Below, piece after piece: positions 26,241-34,574 of a stretch of 64,000 nt of DNA. How positions within the stretch are numbered: position 1 is the stretch's first letter; the number at the start of each line of letters is the position of its first letter. The position numbers and the translations under genes are program-made. The stretch comes from Massilia sp. Bi118 (GTDB taxonomy: Bacteria; Pseudomonadota; Gammaproteobacteria; Burkholderiales; Burkholderiaceae_D): positions 227,101 through 291,100 of the forward strand of contig NZ_CAKKMV010000008.1 of NCBI RefSeq assembly GCF_918697865.1, read 5' to 3'. The notes beneath the pieces were generated by a model. It saw only the letters and a list, made by a program, of their open reading frames with translations, was not told where the DNA came from and ran no database searches.

Positions 26241-27569
26241 TCAGAGGCCCTTCAGCGCGGCCTTGAGAGCATCATCCAGCCGCGTCACGATCTCCGACAA
26301 CTGCGCCGCGCTGACGATGAAGGGCGGCGCCAGCAGCACGTGGTCGCCACTGCGGCCGTCGATGGTACCGCCCATCGGGTACACCATCAGACCGCATTCC
26401 ATCGCTTTCGCCTTGATCGCCGCGTGCAGCTTCAGCTCCGGGGCGAAGGGCTCTTTGGTGGCGCGGTCGCGCACCAGTTCCAGCGCCAGGAACAGACCGC
26501 GGCCGCGGATGTCGCCCACATGCGGATGGCTGGCGAAGACGTCGCCCAGCATGCGCCGCAGGGTGGCGCCGCGCTTCTGCACCTGCACCAGCAGATCGTC
26601 GCGCTCGATCACGTCCTGCACCGCCAGCGCGGCGGCCGCCGCCACTGGATGGCCGATGTAGGTGTGCCCATGCAGGAAGGTCCCGCTGCCGCTGCGCAGG
26701 CGCTCGATGATGGCGCCGTTGGCCAGCACCGCGCCGATCGGCGCATAGCCCGCGCCCAGCCCCTTGGCCACTGCAATCAGGTCCGGCGCCACGCCGTCCT
26801 GCTCGATCGCGAACATGGTGCCGGTGCGTCCCATGCCGCACATGACTTCGTCGGCGATGAACAGGATGCCGTATTTGTCGCACAGCGCGCGCACGCCGCG
26901 GAAGTAGTCCGGCGTCGGCGGGATCGCGCCGCCGGTGGCGCCCACCACCGGCTCCGCGCAGAAGCCGATCACGCGCTCCGGTCCGGCCAGCAGGATCGTC
27001 GCTTCCAGCTCGTCCAGTAGCATGGCGGTGTACTTGGCCGTGGTCTGGCCTTCCAGGCGGTCGCGGTATTCGTAGCAGGGCGCCACGCGCGGCACGTCCA
27101 TCAGCAGCGGCGCGAAGGGCTTGCGGCGCCATTCGTTGCCGCCTACCGCCAGCGCGCCCAGCGTGTTGCCGTGGTAGCTCTGGCGGCGCGCGATGAACAG
27201 CGAGCGCTGCTCCTCGCCGCCTTCGACGAAGTACTGGCGCGCCAGCTTGAGCGCGGTCTCCATCGCTTCCGAGCCGCCCGACACCAGGTAGACCCCGCCG
27301 ATGCCCGCCGGTGCGCGCGCCACCAGGCGGTCGGCCAACTGCTCCGCCACCTCGGTGGTGAAGAAGGCCGTGTGCGCATAGGCGCAGCGGTCGATCTGCG
27401 CGTGCATGGCGGCGATCACGTCCGGGTGGCCATGCCCGAGCGAAGACACGGCCGCGCCGCCGCTCGCGTCGATATAAGTCTTGCCCTGGCTGTCGCGCAG
27501 GCAGATGCCGTCGCCGCCAACCGCCACGGGCGGCGTCTGGCGCAGGCTGCGGTGAAGGATGCAGCTCAT
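26241..27569 (-). CDS. Class III (omega) aminotransferase
   Basis: 442-residue PLP enzyme of the ornithine/acetylornithine/omega-amino acid transaminase group. Recognisable blocks are ASGGAAVSSLGHGHPDVIAA near the N-terminus, VSGGSEAMETALKLARQYF, the PLP-phosphate and aspartate region LFIADEVMCGMGRTG, and the Schiff-base lysine in LIAVAKGLGAGYAPIGA. The AAGGAGATT before the ATG at 27569 fixes the start; a longer reading to 27761 has no such signal. Closest general function is omega-amino acid:pyruvate or related transaminase; the substrate is not assignable. Its stop abuts a palindromic repeat, beyond which the FAH-family gene converges. Confidence 0.88.
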   Translation of the reverse strand: MSCILHRSLRQTPPVAVGGDGICLRDSQGKTYIDASGGAAVSSLGHGHPDVIAAMHAQIDRCAYAHTAFFTTEVAEQLADRLVARAPAGIGGVYLVSGGSEAMETALKLARQYFVEGGEEQRSLFIARRQSYHGNTLGALAVGGNEWRRKPFAPLLMDVPRVAPCYEYRDRLEGQTTAKYTAMLLDELEATILLAGPERVIGFCAEPVVGATGGAIPPTPDYFRGVRALCDKYGILFIADEVMCGMGRTGTMFAIEQDGVAPDLIAVAKGLGAGYAPIGAVLANGAIIERLRSGSGTFLHGHTYIGHPVAAAAALAVQDVIERDDLLVQVQKRGATLRRMLGDVFASHPHVGDIRGRGLFLALELVRDRATKEPFAPELKLHAAIKAKAMECGLMVYPMGGTIDGRSGDHVLLAPPFIVSAAQLSEIVTRLDDALKAALKGL

Positions 27570-27684
27570 GGAGAATCTCCTTCGAAAAGTTGACGATTGA
27601 CAATAAACGCTTAGCGCCAGGATTCTTTTGATTTTTGCCGGGAGCCGTGCGAATATTTTCTTTCTGGACATTATTTGAACCGCC

Positions 27685-28239
27685 ATGACCGACCGCCTAC
27701 GCCCGATTCCCGAAGCCGAATGGACCGCCGCCCAGCGCGAAGCGGCCCAGGAGATCGTCAACGGGCCGCGCGGCGCCCTGTATGGCCCCTTCGTGCCGCT
27801 GCTGCGCAGTCCCGAGCTGATGGGCTATGCGCAGCGCCTCGGCGAATATCTGCGCTACCGCAGCGCCATCGGCGTACGGCTGTCCGAGCTGGCCATTCTC
27901 GTCACCGCGCGCGAATGGGACCAGCAGGTCGAGTGGGCGATCCACGTCCCGATTGCGCAGCAGGTCGGCATCACCGCCGACGTGATCGGCGCCATCGCGC
28001 GGCGTCAGCGCCCGGCCGCGATGCTGGTCGACGAATCCGTGGTCTACGATTTCTGCCTCGAGCTGCACCGCGACAAACGCGTCTCCGACCGCGTCTACAA
28101 CGACGCCCTGGCGCTGTTCGGCGAGCAGGGTGTGGTCGATTTGATGGGCGTGAACGGCTACTACACCTTCCTGGCGATGGTGATGAATACGGCGCAGACG
28201 GAGGCGCCGGCGTCGAGCGCGGTTCCGCTGCCGGCGTAG
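27685..28239 (+). CDS. Carboxymuconolactone decarboxylase (CMD) family protein
   Basis: 184-residue all-helical AhpD/CMD-like protein. The CMD core is visible in RLSELAILVTAREWDQQVEWAIHVP, with the E-W-x-x-H pattern of the carboxymuconolactone branch rather than the CxxC of AhpD peroxidases. Such proteins are either decarboxylating lactonases or uncharacterised. It is divergent from the aminotransferase, sharing a 115-base promoter region, and no other protocatechuate genes are nearby, so a role in the beta-ketoadipate pathway is not supported by context. Confidence 0.82.
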   Translation: MTDRLRPIPEAEWTAAQREAAQEIVNGPRGALYGPFVPLLRSPELMGYAQRLGEYLRYRSAIGVRLSELAILVTAREWDQQVEWAIHVPIAQQVGITADVIGAIARRQRPAAMLVDESVVYDFCLELHRDKRVSDRVYNDALALFGEQGVVDLMGVNGYYTFLAMVMNTAQTEAPASSAVPLPA

Positions 28240-28334
28240 GGCGCCTGCGGTGAGAATGCGCGCATTTTCCTGAAAGGTTTTTTGTCAGACTTGCTGGTGT
28301 CGCCGGGTGGCGTCGCCATAGCAAGGAGTCAGGC

Positions 28335-29408
28335 ATGATCCGCAAGGTCTTGATCGCGGCCGGTTGCGCCGCATCGTTTACCGCTGGCGCCGTCGCCTAC
28401 GCCGAGGATAAGGAGGCAGTCGACAAGCCGGCCGATACGATGCCTGCCGCACTGGCGCACCAGGTCGTGGACAAGACCGTCGAACTGGTCGAGAGCCGCG
28501 GCCTGTACCCGCGCCAGCAGTCCGAGTACGCGCAGGCCAAGGCCGAGCTGCTGGCGGCATTCGATGGCCAGCCCGCCGAGATCGTCCGGAAGGACCTGTA
28601 CGGGCGCATCGGCAAGCTGCTCGGCACCCTGGACACGAACAGGCATTCCTTCATCATCCCTGCGGGCCAGAGCCTGCATGCGCCGCGTTCGGCGGGCGCA
28701 CTGGCAGACCTGCCGCCGCCCACCTTCAAGCTGCTCACGACCAGGCAGGGCACGGTGTTGCGCTGGACGCCGCCGGCCATGGTCGGCGGCGGCATGGGCG
28801 TCATGGCGCCGTACCTGAAACGCTTCTACGACGAGGCGGCCGCACGTCCCGACATCGCCGGCGCCTGCGCCCTCGTGGTCGATCTGAGCGAACAGACGGG
28901 CGGCAACGCCTGGCCGCCCTTCGTGGCCATGTATCCGCTGTTCGGCGCCGCCAACACGGCGAAATGGGTGGACCGCGACGGCAAGCGCACGTCCTTCGTC
29001 AGCCCCGCCAGGCTGCAGGAAATGGACCGGCAATATGCGCCGGAGCGCGTCAATCCGCTGGCCCGCTTCGGCAGCGGCCCGCTGGCAGTGGTGGTGGGTA
29101 AACGCGCGGCCAGCGCCGGCGAGATGCTGCTGGTGGCGCTGCTGGGCGAGGAGCGGGTGCAGACCTTCGGCAGCACCTCGTTCGGCAAGTCGACGGCGAA
29201 CGGCAGTTATCCGTTGGCGGATGGGTCGATGCTGGTGCTGACCACCTCGCGCTATGCGCTGGGCGATGGTCCGGTCTATCAGGGAGGTATCCCGGCGATG
29301 CATCCGGCAGCGCAGGACGCGCCGGTCGAGGACGCGGTGAAGACGGCCGCAGAATGGGCGGCGGCCAATTCGCCGCAATGCGCGGCCAAGGCGCCGCCGG
29401 CCGCGTAG
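28335..29408 (+). CDS. Exported S41-family peptidase
   Basis: 357 residues with a signal peptide (cleavage after VAYA, ~residue 23) and a C-terminal S41/tail-specific protease domain. ALVVDLSEQTGGNAWPP is the strand before the active site, KRAASAGEMLLVALLG carries the probable catalytic serine, and TFGSTSFGKSTANG the general-base lysine. An internal PDZ domain, common in CtpA proteins, is not evident. It should act in the periplasm or outside; its substrates are unknown. CAAGGAGTCAGGC precedes the ATG. It is a single-gene unit converging on the small-protein/esterase operon. Confidence 0.82.
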   Translation: MIRKVLIAAGCAASFTAGAVAYAEDKEAVDKPADTMPAALAHQVVDKTVELVESRGLYPRQQSEYAQAKAELLAAFDGQPAEIVRKDLYGRIGKLLGTLDTNRHSFIIPAGQSLHAPRSAGALADLPPPTFKLLTTRQGTVLRWTPPAMVGGGMGVMAPYLKRFYDEAAARPDIAGACALVVDLSEQTGGNAWPPFVAMYPLFGAANTAKWVDRDGKRTSFVSPARLQEMDRQYAPERVNPLARFGSGPLAVVVGKRAASAGEMLLVALLGEERVQTFGSTSFGKSTANGSYPLADGSMLVLTTSRYALGDGPVYQGGIPAMHPAAQDAPVEDAVKTAAEWAAANSPQCAAKAPPAA

Positions 29409-29430
29409 CCGGTAGGCCTTGCAAGCCGGA

Positions 29431-29628
29431 TCAGGCCAGCGCTTCCTTGGCCGCCTGCTCCGGCGTCAACTCATCGTAGAACATGTCGGTGAACCACTCC
29501 ACGTTCTCTTCGATGTGTTCCTGCGCCTGCTTCTGGGTGGCGCCGCCGGCCACCAGGTGTTTTTCGACTTCGATGCACCAGTTAATCAGCGCCATCGTCT
29601 CTTCGTCGAGTTCTTCCTTCTTTGCCAT
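29431..29628 (-). CDS. Small acidic protein (65 aa), unknown
   Basis: 65-residue acidic, helical protein starting MAKKEELDEETMALINWCIE, with no export signal. It begins 6 bases after the stop of the esterase gene upstream on the same strand, so it is the last gene of the yjgA-mogA-esterase run. Composition is soluble and cytoplasmic. I do not recognise a named family; real coding is supported by spacing and by the clean stop before the converging S41 gene. Confidence 0.7.
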   Translation of the reverse strand: MAKKEELDEETMALINWCIEVEKHLVAGGATQKQAQEHIEENVEWFTDMFYDELTPEQAAKEALA

Positions 29629-29634
29629 CGCAAC

Positions 29635-30303
29635 TTACCCCAAAATACGTTTGAAGAATGCCGACATGTGCTGCACCTCTTCCAGGCACACCGAGTGCTG
29701 CATGGTGTACTCGTGCCACTCGACCTGGTAGCCCAGCGACATCAGCAGGTCGCGCGATGCTTCCGCGCGGTTGAAGGGCACCACGTTGTCGTGGCGGCCG
29801 TGGGCCATGAAGATCGGCGTGTTGAGGCTTTCCTGGGTGCGTTCCGTCGCCAGCTTGCTTGAGAGCGGCACGTAGCCCGACAGGCAGAGCATGCCGGCCA
29901 GCGGTTCCGGGTGGCGCAGGCCGGCCTGGATGGTCATCGCGCAGCCCTGCGAGAAGCCGGCCAGCACGATGCGCGAAGCCGGAATGCCGCGCGCCTTTTC
30001 GCGTTCGATGAAGGCTTCGACTTCCTTCTGTGAGGCGCGCAGGCCGTTCTCGTCTTCGCGGCGCGTGAGTTCGGCGCCGGTGATGTCGTACCAGGCGCGC
30101 ATCACGTAGCCGCCGTTGACGGTGACCGGGATGGTGCGCGCATGCGGGAAGATGAAGCGGATGCCGGGCAGGCCGGCCAGGTCCAGCTCGCGCACGATGG
30201 GGACGAAGTCATTGCCGTCGGCGCCCAGGCCGTGCAGCCAGATGACGGAGATTTCCGGGTTGTCGCCGGTGTCGATCGTGACGTGGTCGAGCAGTTCGCT
30301 CAT
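29635..30303 (-). CDS. Phospholipase/carboxylesterase-family hydrolase
   Basis: 222-residue alpha/beta hydrolase of the acyl-protein-thioesterase/carboxylesterase II family. IWLHGLGADGNDF (HGLG oxyanion motif), the nucleophile elbow GFSQG with Ser118, AHGRHDNVVPF with the acid near 173, and a histidine in the final third (MQHSVC) give a complete triad. No signal peptide, so it is cytoplasmic; it would hydrolyse short-chain or lysophospholipid-type esters. It follows mogA by 18 bases in the same direction. Confidence 0.9.
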   Translation of the reverse strand: MSELLDHVTIDTGDNPEISVIWLHGLGADGNDFVPIVRELDLAGLPGIRFIFPHARTIPVTVNGGYVMRAWYDITGAELTRREDENGLRASQKEVEAFIEREKARGIPASRIVLAGFSQGCAMTIQAGLRHPEPLAGMLCLSGYVPLSSKLATERTQESLNTPIFMAHGRHDNVVPFNRAEASRDLLMSLGYQVEWHEYTMQHSVCLEEVQHMSAFFKRILG

Positions 30304-30321
30304 GCGTTTATCCTTGGAGGC

Positions 30322-30933
30322 TTACTTCTTTTTGGGACGCCAGGCGACGCAGACGTCCGGGTTGGTGTCGCTGAACGGGCCGCCGATCAGGTCGATGCAG
30401 TAGGGGACCGCGGCGAAGATGCCGCCGACGACGGTCTTGCCGTCCGCATCCTTCAGGCCCTCGAGGGTTTCCTTGATCGATTTCGGCTGGCCCGGCAGGT
30501 TCAGGACCAGGGCCGCATGATTAGAAGCGGGGTCCGGCGTTTCGCGGATCACGGCGACCTGGCGCGACAGGATCGCGGTCGGCACGAAGTGCAGGCTGAC
30601 CTGGCGCATCTGCTCGCCGAAGCCGGGCATCTCTTTCGTGCCGATGGCCAGCGTGGCCTCGGGCGTGACGTCGCGCCGCGCCGGGCCGGTGCCGCCGGTG
30701 GTCAGCACCAGGTGGCAGCGGACATCGTCGACCAGCTCGATCAGCGTGCTCTCGATCTCGTCGCGGTCATCGGGAATCAGGCGGGTCTCGACGCGGAACG
30801 GGGTGGTCAGCGTCTTTTGCAGCCACTCCTGTAAAGCCGGGATGCCTTTGTCTTCATAGACGCCGCCGCTGGCGCGGTCCGAGACCGAGACCAGGCCGAC
30901 GACCAGCTCATCCACCTTATTCTCCAGACTCAT
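30322..30933 (-). CDS. mog: Molybdopterin adenylyltransferase
   Basis: 203 residues of the MoaB/Mog family, which adenylylates molybdopterin before molybdate insertion. The nucleotide-binding TTGGTGPARRDVTPEATL motif, EMPGFGEQMRQVSL and the NLPGQPKSIKETLEGL segment are all Mog signatures, and the length matches Mog rather than the shorter MoaB. Its start overlaps the yjgA stop by 17 bases. Confidence 0.92.
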   Translation of the reverse strand: MSLENKVDELVVGLVSVSDRASGGVYEDKGIPALQEWLQKTLTTPFRVETRLIPDDRDEIESTLIELVDDVRCHLVLTTGGTGPARRDVTPEATLAIGTKEMPGFGEQMRQVSLHFVPTAILSRQVAVIRETPDPASNHAALVLNLPGQPKSIKETLEGLKDADGKTVVGGIFAAVPYCIDLIGGPFSDTNPDVCVAWRPKKK

Positions 30934-31519
30934 CGCCGGCGTCCTCGCCTTCCTCGTCTTCCGATGGCGCCGCTTTGACCGGCTTGGCCAGGTCCTTCAG
31001 GATCTGGAAGATCTCGCGGTAAGCCTTGGGCGGCTTGTTCTCGGCCTGCTCCTTGCGCGCGTTGCGGATCAGGGTGCGCAGGTGCTGCACGTCCAGCTGC
31101 GGGTGTTCTTCCAGCAGCTGGGTGAGGGCCTTGTCGTCGGCCAGCAGCTTCTCGCGGCGGCGCTCCAGCGCGTGCAGGGCGGCGGCTTCGGCCTTCGACG
31201 TACCCTTCCAGCTCTCGATGGTGCGCTGGATGACGGCGACTTCCTCTTCGTCCAGCGTGCGCATCAGCTTGCCGACGAATTGCAGCTGGCGGCGCCGGCC
31301 TTCGTGGTTGCTGATGGTCTGGGCCATCAGGATCGCGTCCTTGACTTCGTCCGGCATCGGCACGCGCTTGACGCGGTCGCGCGGCGCTTCGATGAGCGTT
31401 TCGCCGAGCTTCTGCAACTCGTTACTCTGCCGTTTCAGTTCGGACTTGGAGGGACGATCGTATTCGGGTTCGAACTCGTCGGAGCGGAAGCCGACAGCGC
31501 CGCGGTTTGCATTTGGCAT
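30917..31519 (-). CDS. yjgA: Ribosome biogenesis factor YjgA/DarP (DUF615)
   Basis: 200 residues, highly charged and helical. The N-terminal RPSKSELKRQSNELQKLGETL block and the following RVPMPDEVKDAILMAQ are hallmarks of DUF615/YjgA, a factor bound to late 50S precursors. An acidic tail (EDEEGEDAGDESGE) closes the protein. It is divergent from pmbA with 93 bases between starts, the conserved yjgA-pmbA neighbourhood of many proteobacteria, and leads the mogA-esterase run. Confidence 0.92.
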   Translation of the reverse strand: MPNANRGAVGFRSDEFEPEYDRPSKSELKRQSNELQKLGETLIEAPRDRVKRVPMPDEVKDAILMAQTISNHEGRRRQLQFVGKLMRTLDEEEVAVIQRTIESWKGTSKAEAAALHALERRREKLLADDKALTQLLEEHPQLDVQHLRTLIRNARKEQAENKPPKAYREIFQILKDLAKPVKAAPSEDEEGEDAGDESGE

Positions 31520-31612
31520 GATGATCTAGATTCGTCAGACGCACGTCTGGACGGTAAAAACAGTAAACGGCTGCTATGATAACTGTTTTAGGGCTCGCTA
31601 CGAAAAACGCAC

Positions 31613-32965
31613 ATGAACGACACCGTCTTCACCCACTCCCAGGATCAGCTCAAGCAGCTCGCGCAGGACGTGCTGGCGATTGCCAAGGAAACCGGCGCCA
31701 GCGATGCGGCGGTCGAGATCAGCGAGGGTAGCGGGCTGGCGGTGACGGTGCGCAAGGGCCAGGTCGAGACCATCGAGCAGAACAAGGACAAGGGCATCGG
31801 CGTGACCGTCTACTGCGGCCAGCGCCGCGGCCATGCCAATACCTCCGATTTCTCCAGCGCCTCGCTGCGCGCCACCGTGGAAGCGGCCTACAACATCGCC
31901 CGCTTCACGGCCGAAGACCCGGCCGCCGGCCTGCCGGACGCCGAGCTGCTGGAAATGAACCCGCGCGACCTGCGCCTGTGCTACCCATGGGACATCGACG
32001 CCGCGGGCGCGGTGCAGCTGGCCCAGCGCTGCGAAGCGGCCGCCTTCGGCGTCGACAAGCGCATCACCAACAGCGAAGGCGCCAGCGTCTACGTGCAGCA
32101 GTCGCACTTCGTGGCCGCCAACAGCCTCGGTTTCTGCGCCGGCTACCCGTTCTCGCGCCACACCCTGTCGGTGGCGCCGATCGCCGGCAAGGGCAACAAG
32201 ATGCAGCGCGACGACTGGTACAGCTCGGCGCGCGACCCGAACAAGCTGGCCGATCCCGAAAAAGTCGGCCGCTATGCCGCCGAGCGCGCGCTGGCCCGCC
32301 TGAACGCGCGCAAGCTCGACACCCGCACCTGCCCGGTGCTGTTCGAAGCCCCGCTGGCCGCCGGCCTGCTCGGTTCGTTCGTCCAGGCAACCTCGGGCGG
32401 CGCGCTCTACCGCAAGTCGACTTTCCTGCTGGATTCTCTCGGCCAGGCTATCTTCCCGTCGCACATCAATATCGTGGAAGACCCGCACATCGTCGGCGCG
32501 GTCGGCTCCTCGCCCTTCGACGAGGAAGGCGTGCGCACCCAGACCCGCAAGGTCGTCAGCGATGGCGTACTGCAGGGCTATTTCCTGTCCTCGTACACGG
32601 CGCGCAAGCTGGGCATGCAGACCACCGGCAACGCCGGCGGTTCGCACAACCTGACCATGAGCTCGAAGGACACCAGGCGCGCCGACGACTTCGAAGGCAT
32701 GCTGCGCAAGATGGGCACCGGCCTCTTGGTGACGGAACTGATGGGGCAGGGCACCAACTACGTCACCGGCGACTATTCGCGTGGCGCGTCCGGCTACTGG
32801 GTCGAGAACGGCGTCATCCAGTATCCGGTCGAAGAGATCACCATCGCCGGCAACATGAAGGACATGTTCCAGTCCATCGTCGGGATCGGTAGTGATGTGC
32901 TGACGCGTGGCAACAAGTCGACCGGTTCGATCCTGATCGAGAAGATGGTCATCGCCGGCAGCTGA
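31613..32965 (+). CDS. pmbA: PmbA/TldE metalloprotease subunit
   Basis: 450 residues of the TldD/PmbA family. PmbA lacks the HExxxH zinc motif of TldD and works as its partner; in E. coli the pair matures microcin B17 and degrades the CcdA antitoxin. The N-terminal VEISEGSGLAVTVRKGQVET, the mid GNKMQRDDWY segment and the C-terminal GASGYWVENGVIQYPVEEIT are characteristic. Its partner TldD is not in this window, as is usual. The gene is divergent from yjgA and stands before nfsB. Confidence 0.93.
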   Translation: MNDTVFTHSQDQLKQLAQDVLAIAKETGASDAAVEISEGSGLAVTVRKGQVETIEQNKDKGIGVTVYCGQRRGHANTSDFSSASLRATVEAAYNIARFTAEDPAAGLPDAELLEMNPRDLRLCYPWDIDAAGAVQLAQRCEAAAFGVDKRITNSEGASVYVQQSHFVAANSLGFCAGYPFSRHTLSVAPIAGKGNKMQRDDWYSSARDPNKLADPEKVGRYAAERALARLNARKLDTRTCPVLFEAPLAAGLLGSFVQATSGGALYRKSTFLLDSLGQAIFPSHINIVEDPHIVGAVGSSPFDEEGVRTQTRKVVSDGVLQGYFLSSYTARKLGMQTTGNAGGSHNLTMSSKDTRRADDFEGMLRKMGTGLLVTELMGQGTNYVTGDYSRGASGYWVENGVIQYPVEEITIAGNMKDMFQSIVGIGSDVLTRGNKSTGSILIEKMVIAGS

Positions 32966-33017
32966 ATCCGGTTCCTGCAATAATGTGCGATCTATGCATC
33001 GCACATAAAAGGAATCC

Positions 33018-33671
33018 ATGGACATTCTTGCCGCCGCGACCAAGCGCCACACCGTCAAAGCCTACGACCCGACCCGCACCGTCCCCGACGAGTTGATGCA
33101 GCAGATCTACGGCCTGCTGCGCAACAGCCCGTCCTCGGTCAACTCGCAGCCCTGGCACTTCATCGTCGCCAGCACGCCCGAAGCCAAGGCCCGCATGGCC
33201 AAGGGCGCGCAGGGCGGCTTCTCGTACAACGAGCCGAAGATCCTCAATGCCTCGCACGTGATCCTGTTCTGCGTGCGCGCCGACGCCGACCAGCAGCACC
33301 TGGACAATATCCTCGAGCAGGAACAGCGCGACGGCCGTTTCAAGGACGAAGCCGCGAAAGCCGGCCAGGCCAAGGGCCGCCTGGGCTACGTCAACCTGCA
33401 CCGCTACACCCAGAAAGACCTGCCGCAGTGGCTGGAAAAGCAGGTCTACATCGCCCTCGGCACTGCCATGCTGGGCGCCGCCAGGCTGGGCGTCGACACC
33501 ACGCCGATGGAAGGCATCGACGTGCCCGTGCTGGACGCCGAGTTCGGCCTGCACGAGCGCGGCCTGACCAGCCTGGTCATGCTGAGCTTCGGCTACCACG
33601 CCGAGACCGATTTCAATGCCGGCCTGCCGAAGTCGCGCCTGGCCGAGGAACAGGTCTTCACCTTCCTGTAA
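33018..33671 (+). CDS. nfsB: Oxygen-insensitive NAD(P)H nitroreductase NfsB-like
   Basis: 217-residue FMN flavoprotein of the nitroreductase family. Landmarks are KRHTVKAYDPTRTVPDEL, LLRNSPSSVNSQPWHFIVA (FMN-binding), and the C-terminal ERGLTSLVMLSFGYHAETDFN and KSRLAEEQVF. It reduces nitroaromatics, quinones and possibly dihydropteridine. AAAGGAATCC precedes the ATG. The last 14 bases overlap the stop of the converging SGNH-like gene. Confidence 0.9.
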   Translation: MDILAAATKRHTVKAYDPTRTVPDELMQQIYGLLRNSPSSVNSQPWHFIVASTPEAKARMAKGAQGGFSYNEPKILNASHVILFCVRADADQQHLDNILEQEQRDGRFKDEAAKAGQAKGRLGYVNLHRYTQKDLPQWLEKQVYIALGTAMLGAARLGVDTTPMEGIDVPVLDAEFGLHERGLTSLVMLSFGYHAETDFNAGLPKSRLAEEQVFTFL

Positions 33672-34488
33672 GGCACGCCGGGTTCACGATGCCGAACGGA
33701 GCAAGCATGGGAAACCATGCCCGCTCGAGGATCTTGGCAAAACCTTCGCGCGTCGGATAGCCCTCGTTTTCCCAATCCTCCATGTACTGCGGCGCGGCCG
33801 TGGCCAGCACGCCGCGGCTGTCGACGTGGAACACACGCTCGAGGGGCGAGTGGAATTCCGCCAGCACCTCGTCGTTGACGGCGTCGATCATGTGCTTCAT
33901 GACTTGCGTGCGGAAGGCCGGGTCGGGGTCGACGTTGGCGTCGTCCATCACCGTCGTGATCCAGCCGCCATGGCTGTCGACGAAGCCGCGGCCGTCGGGC
34001 ACCGGGTAGTCGTAGCCGTTCAGGAAGATCGGCTGCTGCCAGTGCGTCTTGCGATAGGCCCAGCGGATGGCGCGGATGATGCCGTTCAGGCCTTCGCTGA
34101 TGTGGTACAGCATCAGGTCGAGGCGGGTGGGCGAAAAGCAAGCTGCCGGATCGGGCGCGGAGGTGCAGTCGTCGCGCAGGGCCAGCCTGTGCTCGAGCGC
34201 GTCGTTGGCGAAGCCGCCGAGATAGAACTCGGTGAAGTGGGCGTTCGGCGCCAGGTCCATGTGGATCACGCCGGCATACGGGCCATCGCCGATGTACTGG
34301 TTCAGGCGCGCGCCGTTGAAGCCGAGCAGGCGGATGGCCGCATGCTCGGGCGCTACCCGCGGATGCTCGACCAGCGCCTGCAGCAAGGTCTGCTCGGCGT
34401 GCCAGAACCAGGAGTCGCCCAGCGCCAGTCCGGCGGGAGCAGGCGCTCCCCGTTCCGGATTTTCACCTGGCCGATAGACAATGCCCAT
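33658..34488 (-). CDS. SGNH/GDSL-like hydrolase of unknown substrate
   Basis: 276 residues, no export signal. LALGDSWFWH near residue 22 matches block I of the SGNH fold (GDS with the serine), and RLLGFNGARLNQY could supply the glycine/asparagine block. A late cluster with aspartate and histidine (AEFHSPLERVFHVDSRG) could complete the triad. The match is clear at block I and weaker elsewhere, so the fold call is tentative. It is preceded on the same strand by the M14 carboxypeptidase gene with an 86-base gap, and ends inside nfsB. Confidence 0.6.
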   Translation of the reverse strand: MGIVYRPGENPERGAPAPAGLALGDSWFWHAEQTLLQALVEHPRVAPEHAAIRLLGFNGARLNQYIGDGPYAGVIHMDLAPNAHFTEFYLGGFANDALEHRLALRDDCTSAPDPAACFSPTRLDLMLYHISEGLNGIIRAIRWAYRKTHWQQPIFLNGYDYPVPDGRGFVDSHGGWITTVMDDANVDPDPAFRTQVMKHMIDAVNDEVLAEFHSPLERVFHVDSRGVLATAAPQYMEDWENEGYPTREGFAKILERAWFPMLAPFGIVNPACLTGR

Positions 34489-34574
34489 ACCGTTCCCCGC
34501 TTCTGGCTGCCACTCATGCTTTTGACATGGGGCGGCGCAGACTGTTCCCGGACGGGCTTATTGCATACCGATGC

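Noticed and set aside
27570..27761. N-terminal extension of the class III aminotransferase
   Set aside because: The extension is unlike the family, and a strong AAGGAG site lies directly before the internal ATG at 27569.
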